From NCBI RefSeq assembly GCF_040581405.1, contig NZ_CP137157.1, positions 1,306,001 to 1,370,000 on the forward strand: 64,000 bases of DNA, written 5' to 3'. Numbering within the stretch: position 1 is the first letter of the stretch; every line of letters starts with the position of its first letter. Of this stretch, positions 8,766 to 15,592 are shown in pieces. Under the pieces are notes generated by a model. That model ran no database searches. It was given only the letters and a program-made list of their open reading frames with translations, and had not been told where the DNA came from. The translations under genes were made by a program, and so were the position numbers. The DNA is from Komagataeibacter sucrofermentans DSM 15973. Lineage in GTDB: Bacteria; Pseudomonadota; Alphaproteobacteria; Acetobacterales; Acetobacteraceae.

Positions 8766-9385
8766 GCCTCGTCCTTTCCTGCTTTTTTGATTGCGGCGTG
8801 TGCTTCCGCCCAAAGAATGTCCGCGGCTTTCTCAAAAGTGCCGTGCTGCAGAACGCCTTTGAGTAATTTGAAGATCACGAAGGCCTGCTCTGCCTCAGCC
8901 TTTGTTGGAATGGCGGCGCCAGCTTTACGGAATGCATGAGCGTATGGAGCCGCCCGGAAGCAGATAGTCCCCAATGCGCGCTCAATGTCCGGCGTCATGT
9001 GATTGGGCAAGGTGAACGTCTCCAGATGCCTAATTTGCGCATCCTTCTCCGCCGTTACCTTCGCAACCTGCGCTTCCATGTCGGCACGGCGGACAAGCTC
9101 AATGTCCGTCCCGTTTGCGGATCGGAGAGAAACAGGGAACACCTGCGCCAGATCAAAATCTTCGAGATTGTCGTATAGTGTCGGGGAGGAGACGCACACG
9201 GTCTCCACATCCGCGCATGGCTGAATGGGGCTGGCAATGGCCGTCATGTAAGCATGGAAAACCGGCCAGAGGATTTCGCGGCCATACATATCAAACACAA
9301 CATTCGCAGCCCGGTGTTCCACCTCTGGTGTCACCTTCCCTGGCACAAGATACATTGGTGTTTCTGTCTTCATCTCGTTGGTCAT
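8762..9385 (-). CDS. Prophage early protein of unknown function
   Basis: 207 residues from MTNEMKTETPMYL. It is acidic, with a likely helical middle (RADMEAQVAKVTAEKDAQIR) and an Ala-rich C terminus; I see no membrane span. The ATG overlaps the stop of the preceding gene (9382-9385) and its stop overlaps the next start. No family is recognised; location suggests an early host-takeover or DNA-metabolism role. Confidence 0.65.
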   Translation of the reverse strand: MTNEMKTETPMYLVPGKVTPEVEHRAANVVFDMYGREILWPVFHAYMTAIASPIQPCADVETVCVSSPTLYDNLEDFDLAQVFPVSLRSANGTDIELVRRADMEAQVAKVTAEKDAQIRHLETFTLPNHMTPDIERALGTICFRAAPYAHAFRKAGAAIPTKAEAEQAFVIFKLLKGVLQHGTFEKAADILWAEAHAAIKKAGKDEA

Positions 9386-9843
9386 GACTGCTCCTCTGCC
9401 AGCAGGCACAGCTGCTGCGACACGGGCGTGCGGTCAGCATGCTGTTGCTGGGCAAAGCGGAAGGTGTTCGTGAGGCCGGTGCGGGGGGCTTCCTCCAGGC
9501 ACCAGCGTTCGTGGATGCGGGCCGCACTGGCGGCCGTCATCAGGATCAGGCGGCAGGGCTCGGGCCAGATGAGGTCGGGCGGCACGTCGTGGGATACGAT
9601 GCTGCCGTTGGCACGCAACTGGTCACCGCACCCGTCCTCGCGCAGCTGCTCCACCACCACACGGGTCCAGGTTGGGGAGACGCTGATGCGGACATCCTCT
9701 GCCGGAACGTGGGCGACCAGGCGCTCCCATGCCTTCGGGCGACGGGGCAGCAGGTCGAGCGGGTTTAGCTGCGGCGCCGCTGCGGGCGGCGCGGAGATGC
9801 CGGCAAGGTAGTCAACAAGATCGAGCTGGCGGACTTCCATCAT
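9382..9843 (-). CDS. Prophage early protein of unknown function
   Basis: 153 residues starting MMEVRQLDLVDYL, preceded by GGAGG eight bases upstream. Mixed composition with a Pro/Ala stretch at residues 20-30, no membrane span and no motif I can name. It is coupled by ATGA overlaps to the 45-residue membrane protein upstream and the 207-residue protein downstream. Confidence 0.65.
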   Translation of the reverse strand: MMEVRQLDLVDYLAGISAPPAAAPQLNPLDLLPRRPKAWERLVAHVPAEDVRISVSPTWTRVVVEQLREDGCGDQLRANGSIVSHDVPPDLIWPEPCRLILMTAASAARIHERWCLEEAPRTGLTNTFRFAQQQHADRTPVSQQLCLLAEEQS

Positions 9844-9977
9844 GGCAGCGCCTCCAGCACGATCAGGACAAGGCCGCCCCACACCACGCAGCACAGCAGC
9901 GTGCAGGCCATGACTTCCGACATGGTGGGCAGATGATCGCGGATGCGGTCGACCTGGTGAGCGGGGATCTGAATCAT
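9840..9977 (-). CDS. Small single-span membrane protein
   Basis: A 45-residue open frame beginning MIQIPAHQVDRIRDHLP and ending with a hydrophobic segment (ACTLLCCVVWGGLVLIVLEALP). It exactly fills the gap between two neighbours, with ATGA overlaps at both ends (9974-9977 and 9840-9843). That spacing is the main reason to believe it is translated. A short cytosolic N terminus followed by one membrane helix is expected; function unknown. Confidence 0.7.
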   Translation of the reverse strand: MIQIPAHQVDRIRDHLPTMSEVMACTLLCCVVWGGLVLIVLEALP

Positions 9978-10504
9978 GACACCCTCGCTCCGCAGAAAGG
10001 CTCTGTCTTTTCGTAATGAAAGGGCCTTCTTACGCCCGCACTAAACCGCTCAGCACGCAGCAAGGCGAAGCTCAGGGCCTGTTCGGGCGTCTTGCTTTCG
10101 TCATCTATTAGGACGGACAACGCACCAAGTGCATACGGTGCGCTACAGCCAACCGCATCGAACGGATAGAGACTTTCACCTACCTGAAAGTCGGACTCGA
10201 TCTGGAACAGGCGACCCTTGAAGCCAACAAGAAAGCAGCCTCCCCGTTCCTCATTACTCTCGATGCGGGCGTAGCCACCGCTTTTCAGGCAGTCTCGAAC
10301 TGCCGGTATGAATGCAGTAACCATATAGGTAAACAGGTCCACATCCGAATGATGCTCCGGTACGGACAGATTATATTGCAGAAGCTGCCCCATGCGGAAC
10401 ACCTTATTGTCCTTGCGTAAGGACAAGTCCCATCCCGCGACACCAGCGCTGTCGCCCATCATGTGCACGACGCCGCCAGTGGCGATCGCTGCGATGCATG
10501 TCAC
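9974..10504 (-). CDS. Proteasome/HslV-like Ntn-hydrolase
   Basis: 176 residues. After removal of the initiator Met the chain begins with Thr1 (TCIAAIATGG), then has Asp17 (in MMGDSAG) and Lys33 (in RKDNKVF), exactly the spacing of the proteasome beta/HslV catalytic residues. CSAPYALGALSVL near residue 120 matches the conserved Gly/Ser-ALGAL segment. The start is GTG, overlapping the previous stop as GTGA. Phages carry such single-gene homologs; the substrate is unknown. The family call is strong; peptidase activity is inferred. Confidence 0.8.
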   Translation of the reverse strand: MTCIAAIATGGVVHMMGDSAGVAGWDLSLRKDNKVFRMGQLLQYNLSVPEHHSDVDLFTYMVTAFIPAVRDCLKSGGYARIESNEERGGCFLVGFKGRLFQIESDFQVGESLYPFDAVGCSAPYALGALSVLIDDESKTPEQALSFALLRAERFSAGVRRPFHYEKTEPFCGARVS

Positions 10505-10788
10505 GACTGCACCCTCCCCGCCTGCGCCCTGCGGTACAGGTCGGCCTCGATCTCGGGGCCTTCGGCCATAAACGGGGTCATGACGATGCGCTCCAGGTCC
10601 TCCAGTCGCGCATCGGCAATGCGGGCGGCAAAGCGGGCCGCGTGCAGGCTGCCCTGCTGGCGATAGGCCTCGGCCGCCATGAAGTTGGTGCGGAACTGCT
10701 GATGCATGTTGATGGCGGCATCCTGATCCTTACTGACCAGCAGACCGACCAGATGACCAGGCGGGAGGGGCGTGAAATCCTGCGTCAT
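10501..10788 (-). CDS. Small prophage protein, predicted helical
   Basis: 95 residues with MTQDFTPLPPGHLVGLL at the start and a long Ala/Arg-rich helix (AARFAARIADARLEDLERI). The ATG overlaps the preceding stop at 10785-10788. No family recognised. Part of the coupled left operon between a basic small protein and the Ntn-hydrolase. Confidence 0.62.
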   Translation of the reverse strand: MTQDFTPLPPGHLVGLLVSKDQDAAINMHQQFRTNFMAAEAYRQQGSLHAARFAARIADARLEDLERIVMTPFMAEGPEIEADLYRRAQAGRVQS

Positions 10789-11069
10789 GCCACACCTCGC
10801 CCGGCGCAGGGGAGATGGCGGGCAACATGCCGACGGGCGATGCGGTTGAGTTCCGCTTCCTCGGCATCCATCTGCCGGTTGAGTTCGGCCGTGGCGGCAC
10901 GCAGGGCGCGGCGTTCGGACATGAGCAGGGCAATGCCTGCGCCCTGGCGCGGCAGGGCGTTCAGTATGGCGCTTTCGGCCATCTGGCGGCGGACGATTAT
11001 GTCCTGCAGGGCATCAGGGACGCTCGGCGGCGGGCCTCTCCTGATGGGAATGATCGTGATTTTTGACAT
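10785..11069 (-). CDS. First gene of the prophage left operon, unknown
   Basis: 94 residues, basic, with a probable coiled coil (ERRALRAATAELNRQMDAEEAELNRI). GGAGAG six bases before the ATG at 11069 gives a good ribosome site, and no gene on this strand lies close upstream, so this is probably the first cistron of the nine-gene operon that runs to int. Function unknown. Confidence 0.62.
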   Translation of the reverse strand: MSKITIIPIRRGPPPSVPDALQDIIVRRQMAESAILNALPRQGAGIALLMSERRALRAATAELNRQMDAEEAELNRIARRHVARHLPCAGRGVA

Positions 11070-11160
11070 GGAAACTCTCCATTACTGGACGCGCGTCAAC
11101 AGGCCCGGCAATGCCGGGGGAGCGCGAAAAGCTTGAAAATTGGAATGTAGGGTCTCAAAT

Positions 11161-11190
11161 GCGGGAACGGCTGTTGTCAGCCATTCCCGC
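11161..11190. terminator. Hairpin between leftward transcription units
   Basis: GCGGGAA and TTCCCGC enclose an inner GGCT/AGCC stem. It sits between the stop of the leftward membrane-protein gene (11,333) and the start of the left operon (11,069). No clear T-run follows on either strand, so a terminator role is tentative; a leader structure for the left operon is the alternative. Confidence 0.4.
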
Positions 11191-11220
11191 ACTCTCCATC
11201 ATCAGGGTTGTTCAGACTCG

Positions 11221-11340
11221 ATGAGGAAACTGATGGCAAAAGAAGACGCACCGCCTCCTCCACCACCGCCGCCTCCACCCCCTCCCCCGCCGCCAAGTCG
11301 GCATGATAAAGGGAGCGGAAACCCGCTAAAGGCTACTTGA
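11221..11340 (+). CDS. Possible 39-residue polyproline peptide
   Basis: An ATG-started frame encoding MRKLMAKEDA, then 15 consecutive prolines, then SRHDKGSGNPLKAT. The proline codons use CCG, CCT, CCA and CCC in mixed order, so the run is not a simple DNA slippage tract. The opposite strand would read as polyglycine in one frame, so third-base variation does not prove which strand is coding. No clear ribosome site. It overlaps the end of the leftward membrane-protein gene by eight bases. Confidence 0.3.
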   Translation: MRKLMAKEDAPPPPPPPPPPPPPPPSRHDKGSGNPLKAT

Positions 11341-11815
11341 TCCAGAACACCAGCGCAGCGAACAGGCCCAGCCAGGTCAACCCCATTACCGGAATAAGCA
11401 GGAACCATATCCATGCCTTGCGCACGATGGAGAAAGTCCGTTTCAGGGTCTGTTCGTTGCGCTTCACTTCGCCAATATAGCGATTGGCAATACCTTCCAG
11501 TGTGGTACGCTCCGTGGGTTGCGGCCAGTCCTGCATCAGCCATTCTGGATGAATACCCGTGACCGACCACTTCTTGGGCTGGAATACCTGATACAGGTAA
11601 TAGCCTGAAACCACGCTTGGGCAGACAACCCCCAGAGATCCAGCAGCCCAAAGCCATGTAGGGTGCGACCCCAGCATACCGGCAACCGCCAGCAGGTCCG
11701 CGCAGACCCAGCCTATCAGCGACGTGGCGCGCCCTTCGTGATACGCCATTGTTGCGGCCTGCGATGCCAGCAGCTTTTCTGCCTGGGCCACAGCTTCCCG
11801 CGCGCCACAGGGCAT
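11333..11815 (-). CDS. Prophage multi-span membrane protein
   Basis: 160 residues with two hydrophobic pairs: about 30-75 (SLIGWVCADLLAVAGMLG, AAGSLGVVCPSVVSGYYLY) and 130-160 (AWIWFLLIPVMGLTWLGLFA), separated by a charged cytosolic segment. The start is uncertain: the frame immediately upstream (MSEQADQPAPYG, from 11,867) has a GGGCGAGG-type site but is shifted relative to this gene, so a small frameshift may have split the N terminus. Its place near the repressor suggests a lysogeny-linked or exclusion role; unproven. Confidence 0.55.
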   Translation of the reverse strand: MPCGAREAVAQAEKLLASQAATMAYHEGRATSLIGWVCADLLAVAGMLGSHPTWLWAAGSLGVVCPSVVSGYYLYQVFQPKKWSVTGIHPEWLMQDWPQPTERTTLEGIANRYIGEVKRNEQTLKRTFSIVRKAWIWFLLIPVMGLTWLGLFAALVFWIK

Positions 11816-11923
11816 AATCCTCGCCCCGTGCGCCGTAAGGCGCGGGCTGATCGGCTTGCTCGGACATGCGGCCCTCCCTGTCTGGATGCAATCATAGCAA
11901 TGTTGGGGTGGTTCGGCATTGGT

Positions 11924-12289
11924 CTATGCCTCGGTCCTCGCCAGTTCAGTAGCGAGGATCAAGGACTGGATATCGAGCCACAGAGCGTTGACCTCTTTTA
12001 TATCCGTAGCCCTGATTTGCGCATCCATGAATGAGCGGGACAGTGTGCGGATCAGTCTGGTCACGGCGGCACGACGGTTGAGGTCCAGTAATAGGATAAC
12101 CTGCCCTTCAAGGACGGTTGTCTCGTTACGCACGTCTGCCAGATGGGATTCTGCACGCGCTTCGATGCAATCGGAAAAGTCGATGCCCGCTTCGGCAAAA
12201 TCGCGCATGTGGATGGTCGCGACGCCAATGGTGCGCCGCGGCGGATCAATGCGCGTGATGCGCGAAACCTCGGTAGGTGTAGTGAGCAT
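11924..12289 (-). CDS. Small prophage protein near immunity region
   Basis: 121 residues from MLTTPTEVSRITRIDPPRRT, with GGAGG seven bases before the ATG. Mostly helical (FSDCIEARAESHLADVRNE; LNRRAAVTRLIRTLSRSFMDA), soluble, unrecognised. It is transcribed in the same direction as the repressor and lies between it and the membrane protein. Confidence 0.6.
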   Translation of the reverse strand: MLTTPTEVSRITRIDPPRRTIGVATIHMRDFAEAGIDFSDCIEARAESHLADVRNETTVLEGQVILLLDLNRRAAVTRLIRTLSRSFMDAQIRATDIKEVNALWLDIQSLILATELARTEA

Positions 12290-12350
12290 GAAAAACCTCC
12301 ATCACGTGGTGTGATGGAGGCAATGTTGCTCAAACCAACATAAACGTCAA

Positions 12351-12821
12351 TTAGAAATGTTGTTCCTGCGAACCTGATAGAGGCAATTGTATCCTCCGTT
12401 TATACAGGATTGTGGGTGGGAACCCGGGAAGAACGATGGCCACGTCAGGGCCATCTATCAATGATGCATCGTCACCATAAGTCTTTGCTGCTAAGGGGTA
12501 ATCTTGGATTCCTCCAAGGACCTGTATCGAAAAATCGTAGATTCCGGCTGGTAACGGCTTTCCGTCTCTGGTCAGTTCTGGGAAAACTATCTCACCATGA
12601 GAAGTAATGCCTTCCGAAGATGCCACAAATCCGTATTGAGATGATCCAGCATCCAATTCGAATTTTATTCCATCCACAAGGTTACTTTTCATAACCACTT
12701 TCGGCCGACTTCCGGGCTCTATAGTGACTTCTATATGCTCATGATGCATATCGTCTTCAGCGAGAGCTATTGTAGGAATAGATAAAAAAATAGCCGCTAA
12801 TGCGGCTGGAATAAATTTCAT
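12351..12821 (-). CDS. Exported protein cotranscribed with the repressor
   Basis: 156 residues with a classical signal peptide (MKFIPAALAAIFLSIPTIALA, predicted cut before EDDM). The mature part is beta-rich and His/Asp-containing at its N terminus (EDDMHHEHIEVTIEPG). Its ATG overlaps the repressor stop (12,818-12,821), so it should be expressed in the lysogen. That makes it a candidate lysogenic-conversion or superinfection-exclusion protein. No family recognised. The DNA is more AT-rich than neighbouring phage genes. Confidence 0.68.
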   Translation of the reverse strand: MKFIPAALAAIFLSIPTIALAEDDMHHEHIEVTIEPGSRPKVVMKSNLVDGIKFELDAGSSQYGFVASSEGITSHGEIVFPELTRDGKPLPAGIYDFSIQVLGGIQDYPLAAKTYGDDASLIDGPDVAIVLPGFPPTILYKRRIQLPLSGSQEQHF

Positions 12822-13162
12822 GAATCTTTTCCTGTTTCAGTATGTGCGACTATTAACTTCAGGTGTAATTCTGCTTCATTTTCGGGAAGCCTTCTAAAGG
12901 CTTTAATCAAAAGAAGCTCTTTAGCTGTTAAGGTTTCGTTAATTTCTCTCGGTCCGTCGCCTGTAGCTAACCAATCGACAGATACACCGAAAAATTTCGC
13001 GAATGCCATAAGCAGGTCCCTTCCTGGTTTTGACCTGCCTCGCTCAATATTAGTGAGATGGGTGCGAGCGGTCCCTACGGCTTCTGCCAGCACTGCCTGA
13101 TCCAGCTTCGCTTGGGTCCGTAAATTTTTTATCCGCTCGCCGATGGAATGTTGTTCGCTCAT
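12818..13162 (-). CDS. CI-like XRE-family repressor
   Basis: 114 residues. An N-terminal HTH_XRE domain at about residues 8-60 (IGERIKNLRTQAKLDQAVLA, then HLTNIERGRSKPGRDLLMAF, then FGVSVDWLATGDG) is followed by a helical tail rather than a LexA-type peptidase domain, so induction is unlikely to be by simple RecA-stimulated self-cleavage. It is transcribed away from the Cro-like gene, with a palindromic operator in between, the usual architecture of a lysogeny switch. Confidence 0.85.
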   Translation of the reverse strand: MSEQHSIGERIKNLRTQAKLDQAVLAEAVGTARTHLTNIERGRSKPGRDLLMAFAKFFGVSVDWLATGDGPREINETLTAKELLLIKAFRRLPENEAELHLKLIVAHTETGKDS

Positions 13163-13174
13163 AAGCGCATCTTG

Positions 13175-13193
13175 TGCTTAGGGCGCCTAAGCA
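13175..13193. promoter_or_regulatory. Palindromic operator between repressor and Cro-like gene
   Basis: A perfect 8-bp inverted repeat with a 3-base centre, TGCTTAGG-gcg-CCTAAGCA. It lies 13 bases upstream of the repressor start and 62 bases upstream of the Cro-like start. A further half-site-like ATAAGCGCA lies at 13,161-13,169. Position and symmetry fit a repressor-dimer operator; binding is inferred. Confidence 0.65.
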
Positions 13194-13254
13194 TGGGATG
13201 TTTTTTTCAACATGCGCGTTGACGTTCAATGTTCGTATATGCAACATGAGCTGC

Positions 13255-13461
13255 ATGAACACCCGCGAGATCATCCGCCGAGCTGGCGGCCCCCTGAAGG
13301 TTGGTAAGGCGGTTAATCGCCACCACGCCACTGTCATAGGCTGGAAACAGGTCCCGGCCGTGCATGCGCGTACGGTGGCCGAGATGGCCGGTCTTACTCC
13401 GCATGATCTTCGCCCTGATGTTTTTGGCCCCGATGAAATGTGTGAGCGAGGTGCGGCATGA
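13255..13461 (+). CDS. Cro/YdaS-like antirepressor-type DNA-binding protein
   Basis: 68 residues: MNTREIIRRAGGPLKVGKAV, then HHATVIGWKQVPAVHARTVAEMAG, the pattern of YdaS/Cro-type helix-turn-helix proteins with a VPAxxA-type recognition region. It is the first rightward gene after the operator and therefore the likely early-lytic switch. There is no good ribosome site before the ATG, so a leaderless message is possible. Its last six codons (CERGAA-stop) lie in a 21-bp repeat found again at 14,359. Confidence 0.75.
   Translation: MNTREIIRRAGGPLKVGKAVNRHHATVIGWKQVPAVHARTVAEMAGLTPHDLRPDVFGPDEMCERGAA
13441..13461 (+). repeat. 21-bp direct repeat, copy 1
   Basis: TGTGAGCGAGGTGCGGCATG plus A. It encodes the C terminus and stop of the Cro-like protein and includes a GAGG ribosome site and ATG for the following frame. 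It is identical to 14,359-14,379, and an 18-bp partial copy with one mismatch lies at 13,932-13,949. Confidence 0.85.
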
Positions 13462-13463
13462 GC

Positions 13464-13889
13464 CTAAAAATCTGCCAAATCAGGAATGGCTGCGTCTCCC
13501 CACTTAACGCGCTGGGTCTCGGCGTCTCGTTTGGCGTGCCGAATACGTCGTGCTCCAAGCAATGCTTTAGCCATATTAGGAATCTCTTCGCCGGTTTCGG
13601 CATTCGCTATGGAACGTATGCGGCTTCGGGAGACCCAAAATTCAGTTTGAGTACCTTCTGGACGTATTTTCAGAAATACAATTTCTGGGACATATTCTTT
13701 TGTAAAAATAAATGTTCCTTCCGTAATAAATACAGATTTTTCTGTGTAATCTCCAGTTTTATCTATGTAATCAATATGGATTTTTACATTATTAATAATG
13801 AAGCCATAACGCTGGCGAGGAAAGTCTACACCCGCACGAGGCATATAATCATTTGTTTGTTTAATTGTCTCAATCATTGGCAGGTCCAT
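13464..13889 (-). CDS. AT-rich hypothetical protein, reverse-oriented cassette
   Basis: 141 residues from MDLPMIETIKQTNDYMPRAG, rich in beta-prone segments (YGFIINNVKIHIDYIDKTGD; EKSVFITEGTFIFTKE) and with a basic C terminus. It is read opposite to the surrounding early genes and is clearly more AT-rich. No ribosome site is obvious for this or other candidate starts. The rightward frame across the same DNA has poor composition and was rejected. Function unknown; it lies in a repeat-flanked insertion. Confidence 0.5.
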   Translation of the reverse strand: MDLPMIETIKQTNDYMPRAGVDFPRQRYGFIINNVKIHIDYIDKTGDYTEKSVFITEGTFIFTKEYVPEIVFLKIRPEGTQTEFWVSRSRIRSIANAETGEEIPNMAKALLGARRIRHAKRDAETQRVKWGDAAIPDLADF

Positions 13890-13945
13890 AAAAAAGATGG
13901 GTCTTTTTCTTTTCAACTCGAAACAACGCAAGAGCTAGGTGCGGC

Positions 13946-14209
13946 ATGATTCGCTTCCTGCTGGTCAAGCTCGGGCGCGCCATGGAGCGTGCGGGATATG
14001 AGTTCGCCCGTACGCCGGATATGCCGCCGCCCATCACGGTCAAAGAGTTTCTGTTGCGCGAGCGCATCCGAAATCTGTCTATCAGCCTCGCGACACCCGA
14101 TCTCTCGCCCGAGCGTAATCGTCAGGCAAAAAACCAACTAGATCACTTACAGCGCAGTCTTTCAGCTCTGGAAAGGCAGCGGCTGTCCGCTGCAGGGCTT
14201 CAGGAGTGA
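13946..14209 (+). CDS. Small helical early protein
   Basis: 87 residues: MIRFLLVKLGRAMERAGYEF, then a charged helical C-terminal half (FLLRERIRNLSISL; NQLDHLQRSLSALERQRL) suggesting a coiled coil. The ribosome site and ATG come from the partial copy of the 21-bp repeat. Its last 128 bases overlap the convergent gene at 14,082. Function unknown. Confidence 0.55.
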   Translation: MIRFLLVKLGRAMERAGYEFARTPDMPPPITVKEFLLRERIRNLSISLATPDLSPERNRQAKNQLDHLQRSLSALERQRLSAAGLQE

Positions 14210-14345
14210 GCATGTTTTCAATATGCAGCCTCAGATCAAAATCGGCCTGCGCAGCCAGTGCGGCGACTACCTGTTCCAGCACGCGCTGGCGGAATTCCAG
14301 TCGGGCAAAGCGGAAGTTTATTACTTCTTCTGGTGTTCTGTTCAT
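14082..14345 (-). CDS. Small reverse-oriented protein
   Basis: 87 residues from MNRTPEEVINFRFARLEFRQ, with AAGGA at good spacing before the ATG. Predicted all-helical (VLEQVVAALAAQADFDLRLH; EALQRTAAAFPELKDCAVSD). It converges on and overlaps the preceding rightward gene by 128 bases. Unrecognised; the start site and codon pattern support translation. Confidence 0.55.
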   Translation of the reverse strand: MNRTPEEVINFRFARLEFRQRVLEQVVAALAAQADFDLRLHIENMLTPEALQRTAAAFPELKDCAVSDLVGFLPDDYARARDRVSRG

Positions 14346-14358
14346 GAGTTTTTCCTTT

Positions 14359-14379
14359 TGTGAGCGAGGTGCGGCATGA
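14359..14379 (+). repeat. 21-bp direct repeat, copy 2
   Basis: Identical to 13,441-13,461. Here it supplies the ribosome site and ATG of the next rightward gene but no longer ends a full gene, so it looks like a duplicated end of the Cro-like gene. The two copies bracket 897 bases holding two leftward and one rightward small gene. Confidence 0.85.
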
Positions 14380-14969
14380 ACGCGACCCGCGTCATTGATG
14401 TGCAGGCTGTCTGGTTTACCGAGGCGGCTACCGGGGGCAATGCCCTCAATCTGCGCTGCCCGACCGAGGGTACGCCGCAGGCGTTCTGGGCTGACATCGC
14501 GCTCGACCGCCCGCGCCGCATGCGGTTTGAGCAGGTGGTATGGCTGGATGGTTGCAGCATCTATCGGGCCACGGAAAGTCGGCCGGATGTGTGCTGGATT
14601 GCCGCCCAGGATGAGCCGCTGGTCAAACTGAGGATGATGCCTGCGCGAGATGGTGGCAGCCATGAAGATCCCCTTTCGTCAGATCGGGATGCAGTGCGGC
14701 GCCAGATCGAAACGGGAACCGTCGTGTTTCCCGGTAATCAGGGAGAGGCAACCGGCGGTTCCCCTGTTTCTGCCGATTATATCAATCGAATGCAGGACGA
14801 AATCATGCAGATGATTTCGGGTGATTGTGCATCACGCCATCGGCAATCCGTTCCAGAACGCGTGCGCTTCCGGGCAATGCATGTTTGGGCAGTTTGTCTG
14901 CTGTTGCCTGCAGGTGCTGCGCTACTGCTGCATGCGAAGGGCCGCCATTCTTCGCGTAAAAGTCGATGA
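14376..14969 (+). CDS. Prophage early protein of unknown function
   Basis: 197 residues: MNATRVIDVQAVWFTEAATG at the start, FEQVVWLDGCSIYRATES, and a middle part resembling small phage proteins that sit before replication genes. The C-terminal 55 residues overlap a convergent gene and have a less natural composition, including a hydrophobic patch (VWAVCLLLPAGAALLLHA), so the biologically relevant part may be the first 140 residues. No family named. Confidence 0.5.
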   Translation: MNATRVIDVQAVWFTEAATGGNALNLRCPTEGTPQAFWADIALDRPRRMRFEQVVWLDGCSIYRATESRPDVCWIAAQDEPLVKLRMMPARDGGSHEDPLSSDRDAVRRQIETGTVVFPGNQGEATGGSPVSADYINRMQDEIMQMISGDCASRHRQSVPERVRFRAMHVWAVCLLLPAGAALLLHAKGRHSSRKSR

Positions 14970-15057
14970 GACTTGTAATGGCGAGTTCCAATCCGACCAG
15001 CGTTCCGGCCAGTGCCGTTGCATCCGGCGTTGCGGCTGTTTTCGCATCGGAAGTCAT
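14803..15057 (-). CDS. Small reverse-oriented early-region protein
   Basis: 84 residues from MTSDAKTAATPDATALAGTL, with GGAGG eight bases before the ATG. Ala-rich and helical (LVGLELAITSLIDFYAKNGG; HLQATADKLPKHALPGSARV). It is one of three small leftward genes facing the rightward early genes. Function unknown. Confidence 0.55.
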   Translation of the reverse strand: MTSDAKTAATPDATALAGTLVGLELAITSLIDFYAKNGGPSHAAVAQHLQATADKLPKHALPGSARVLERIADGVMHNHPKSSA

Positions 15058-15152
15058 TCTCGAATCCTCCATGTTTGTGTGTGGTAACCGCATGGTGGTC
15101 CGCGCGGGTCGGCCTGACAATGGGCTGACCCGTAAGGGCGGATATTTCCAGT

Positions 15153-15187
15153 CTGCCGGTAACGGCAGGTATTCATCGGTGAATACC
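15153..15187 (+). promoter_or_regulatory. Two adjacent perfect hairpins just before a start codon
   Basis: CTGCCG-GTAA-CGGCAG (15,153-15,168; six pairs with a GNRA-type loop) is followed directly by GGTATTCA-TCGG-TGAATACC (ending 15,187; eight pairs). They share one base at the junction, and the ATG at 15,190 follows after two bases. No Shine-Dalgarno sequence is visible, so the structures may control translation of the HTH/zinc-ribbon gene. Confidence 0.55.
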
Positions 15188-15189
15188 TG

Positions 15190-15534
15190 ATGGCCGCGAA
15201 GGTTGATTGGGATGCGGCGCGGGCCGAACTGGTGCCGCTGCTGGTCGAAGGCCTGCCTTATGCCGAGATCGCGCACAGGCTGGGGCTGACCTATTCGGCC
15301 GTCAATTTCCGCGTGGGGTTTCTGGGCCTGACGCATCTGCGTCAATGCGGGCGTAAAGGGCGTGCGCCGAACCATGTGGCCTCGAACCTGATGACCGAGG
15401 CCCTTGGCACGGAATATGAGCCGAAGGTGAAGAAAGAGCGCATCAAACGCTCCTGCTGCCGGTGCCGGAAGGCGTTTGTGGCCGAAAGCCGCTTCCTGTT
15501 CCGCTGCGAGCCGTGCCGCAGGGTGCCTGACTGA
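15190..15534 (+). CDS. HTH and zinc-ribbon regulator-like protein
   Basis: 114 residues. The N-terminal half has a helix-turn-helix of the GcrA/SANT-like kind (WDAARAELVPLLVEGLPYAE, then IAHRLGLTYSAVNFRVGFLG). The C-terminal half has a four-cysteine zinc ribbon (SCCRCRKAFV and RCEPCRR). This looks like a phage early transcription regulator. It is preceded by a pair of hairpins and followed by the dyad array, suggesting local regulation. Confidence 0.68.
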   Translation: MAAKVDWDAARAELVPLLVEGLPYAEIAHRLGLTYSAVNFRVGFLGLTHLRQCGRKGRAPNHVASNLMTEALGTEYEPKVKKERIKRSCCRCRKAFVAESRFLFRCEPCRRVPD

Positions 15535-15592
15535 TGTCTGTGCTTTGTCATGTCCATTCAGGGCGGGCAGGCTGCCAGCTTTCCATGCGTGT

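Noticed and set aside
11202-11891. 229-codon leftward frame ending in polyglycine
   Set aside because: Apart from its first ~20 codons it is an out-of-frame reading of the membrane-protein gene at 11,333-11,815. Its N terminus may reflect a frameshift, noted under that gene.
13458-13949. Rightward frame across the AT-rich cassette (163 codons)
   Set aside because: Composition is Phe/Asn/Cys-rich and unlike a folded protein; the leftward frame over the same bases is more natural. It starts at the duplicated repeat, which explains its good ribosome site.
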